In this document: positions 63,605-64,000 of the stretch, one piece after another | Numbering within the stretch: the stretch's first letter is position 1 | Layout of the letters: each line of letters begins with the position of its first letter | NCBI GenBank assembly: GCA_029990175.1 | Contig: JARKIP010000064.1 | Coordinates: 15,518,001 to 15,582,000, forward strand | DNA from: Petunia secreta | Lineage: Eukaryota > Streptophyta > Magnoliopsida > Solanales > Solanaceae | Length of the DNA stretch: 64,000 nucleotides | Direction of reading: 5' to 3' | The notes under the pieces: model-generated | Database searches by the model: none | What the model saw: only the letters and a program-made list of their open reading frames with translations | What the model was told of the DNA's origin: nothing | Translations under genes and position numbers: made by a program

Positions 63605-64000
63605 CTGCAGGTGCATTTTAAAATAGCTAAAATAATGGATAGAGTAGCTGCTAAATGAACTCAAAACTATACAAGGAGATTCAAGAAATGAAAAGCAGAT
63701 GACTAGCACAGTAGCACTGTGTTGTCTTTATTAAGGCCTAACTTTGAATTAGATTTCCCAATTCCTATACACCTCATTAATCAATGTGATATATAAAAGC
63801 ACAAGTTTCAATTTAGAAAATGTTTTATTTCTAATTGGCAGTTCTCTGTCAAAATAGTCAGGTTTACTTGATTAGCATGATAAAAAATGTAACTGCCATC
63901 CTTAAAAGGATAATACTACTTCCTTTTCTTTTGTGACTTTTTCTCACTGCTATCAAAACTTCTTCAGAGCACAAATAGATTTAGCAGGAGTCTTTTGTAA
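63605..64000 (-). other. Intron of the lyase gene at the window edge
   Basis: Upstream of the acceptor at 63605-63606. AT-rich, with no further exon that I can identify before the edge. Confidence 0.55.

Overview
This window is nuclear DNA of a flowering plant, most likely Solanaceae. Three host loci on the minus strand have eudicot exon-intron structure: a HECT ubiquitin ligase of the UPL1/UPL2 type, a TFIIA small-subunit paralog, and a rhamnogalacturonan lyase. The LINE tail near 6,950-7,040 ends in the 3' sequence shared by solanaceous RTE LINEs and SolS SINEs. Most of the remaining DNA is retrotransposon. There is no bacterial or organellar gene organisation apart from one short plastid-like scrap.

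Layout. Positions 1-4,300 hold the 5' end of the UPL gene, with its TATA box, a leader intron and a 3.4-kb first coding intron carrying SINE-like insertions. Positions 4,300-8,216 are intergenic, with a truncated RTE LINE inside a TA microsatellite and a palindrome-rich foldback element. Positions 8,217-45,710 are one nested retrotransposon cluster. The outer chromovirus A (minus) was invaded by two elements. One is B, a Tat/Ogre-type, gag-only element with LTRs of about 3.7 kb. The other is C, a CRM-like chromovirus. B was later invaded by D, an intact Athila-type element with apparently identical 1,350-bp LTRs and a TCTTC target duplication. A deletion then fused the middle of B's right LTR to the middle of C's left LTR and removed the centre of A. 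C also carries a ~645-bp foreign segment that includes a plastid ndhJ-like stretch.

Positions 45,711-58,810 hold a 106-codon TFIIA-gamma-like gene with three coding exons. Its second intron contains a solo LTR (GGTAC duplication) and a decayed chromovirus E (TGGTA duplication, catalytic Asp lost in the RT). Its first intron contains a MITE. Its first exon is split by an 811-bp Mutator-like element with a 9-bp target duplication, and this element itself holds a second MITE. Removing one target-site copy and the element restores exactly 43 codons of exon 1, so the locus was an intact diverged paralog before that insertion.

Positions 59,567-64,000 hold thirteen 3' exons of a family-4 rhamnogalacturonan lyase whose N terminus lies beyond the window.

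The host genes share no pathway: protein turnover, basal transcription and cell-wall pectin degradation. The main story is transposon stratigraphy. Coordinates of splice sites and LTR ends were read by eye from the sequence; family assignments come from recognised motifs, with no database search.
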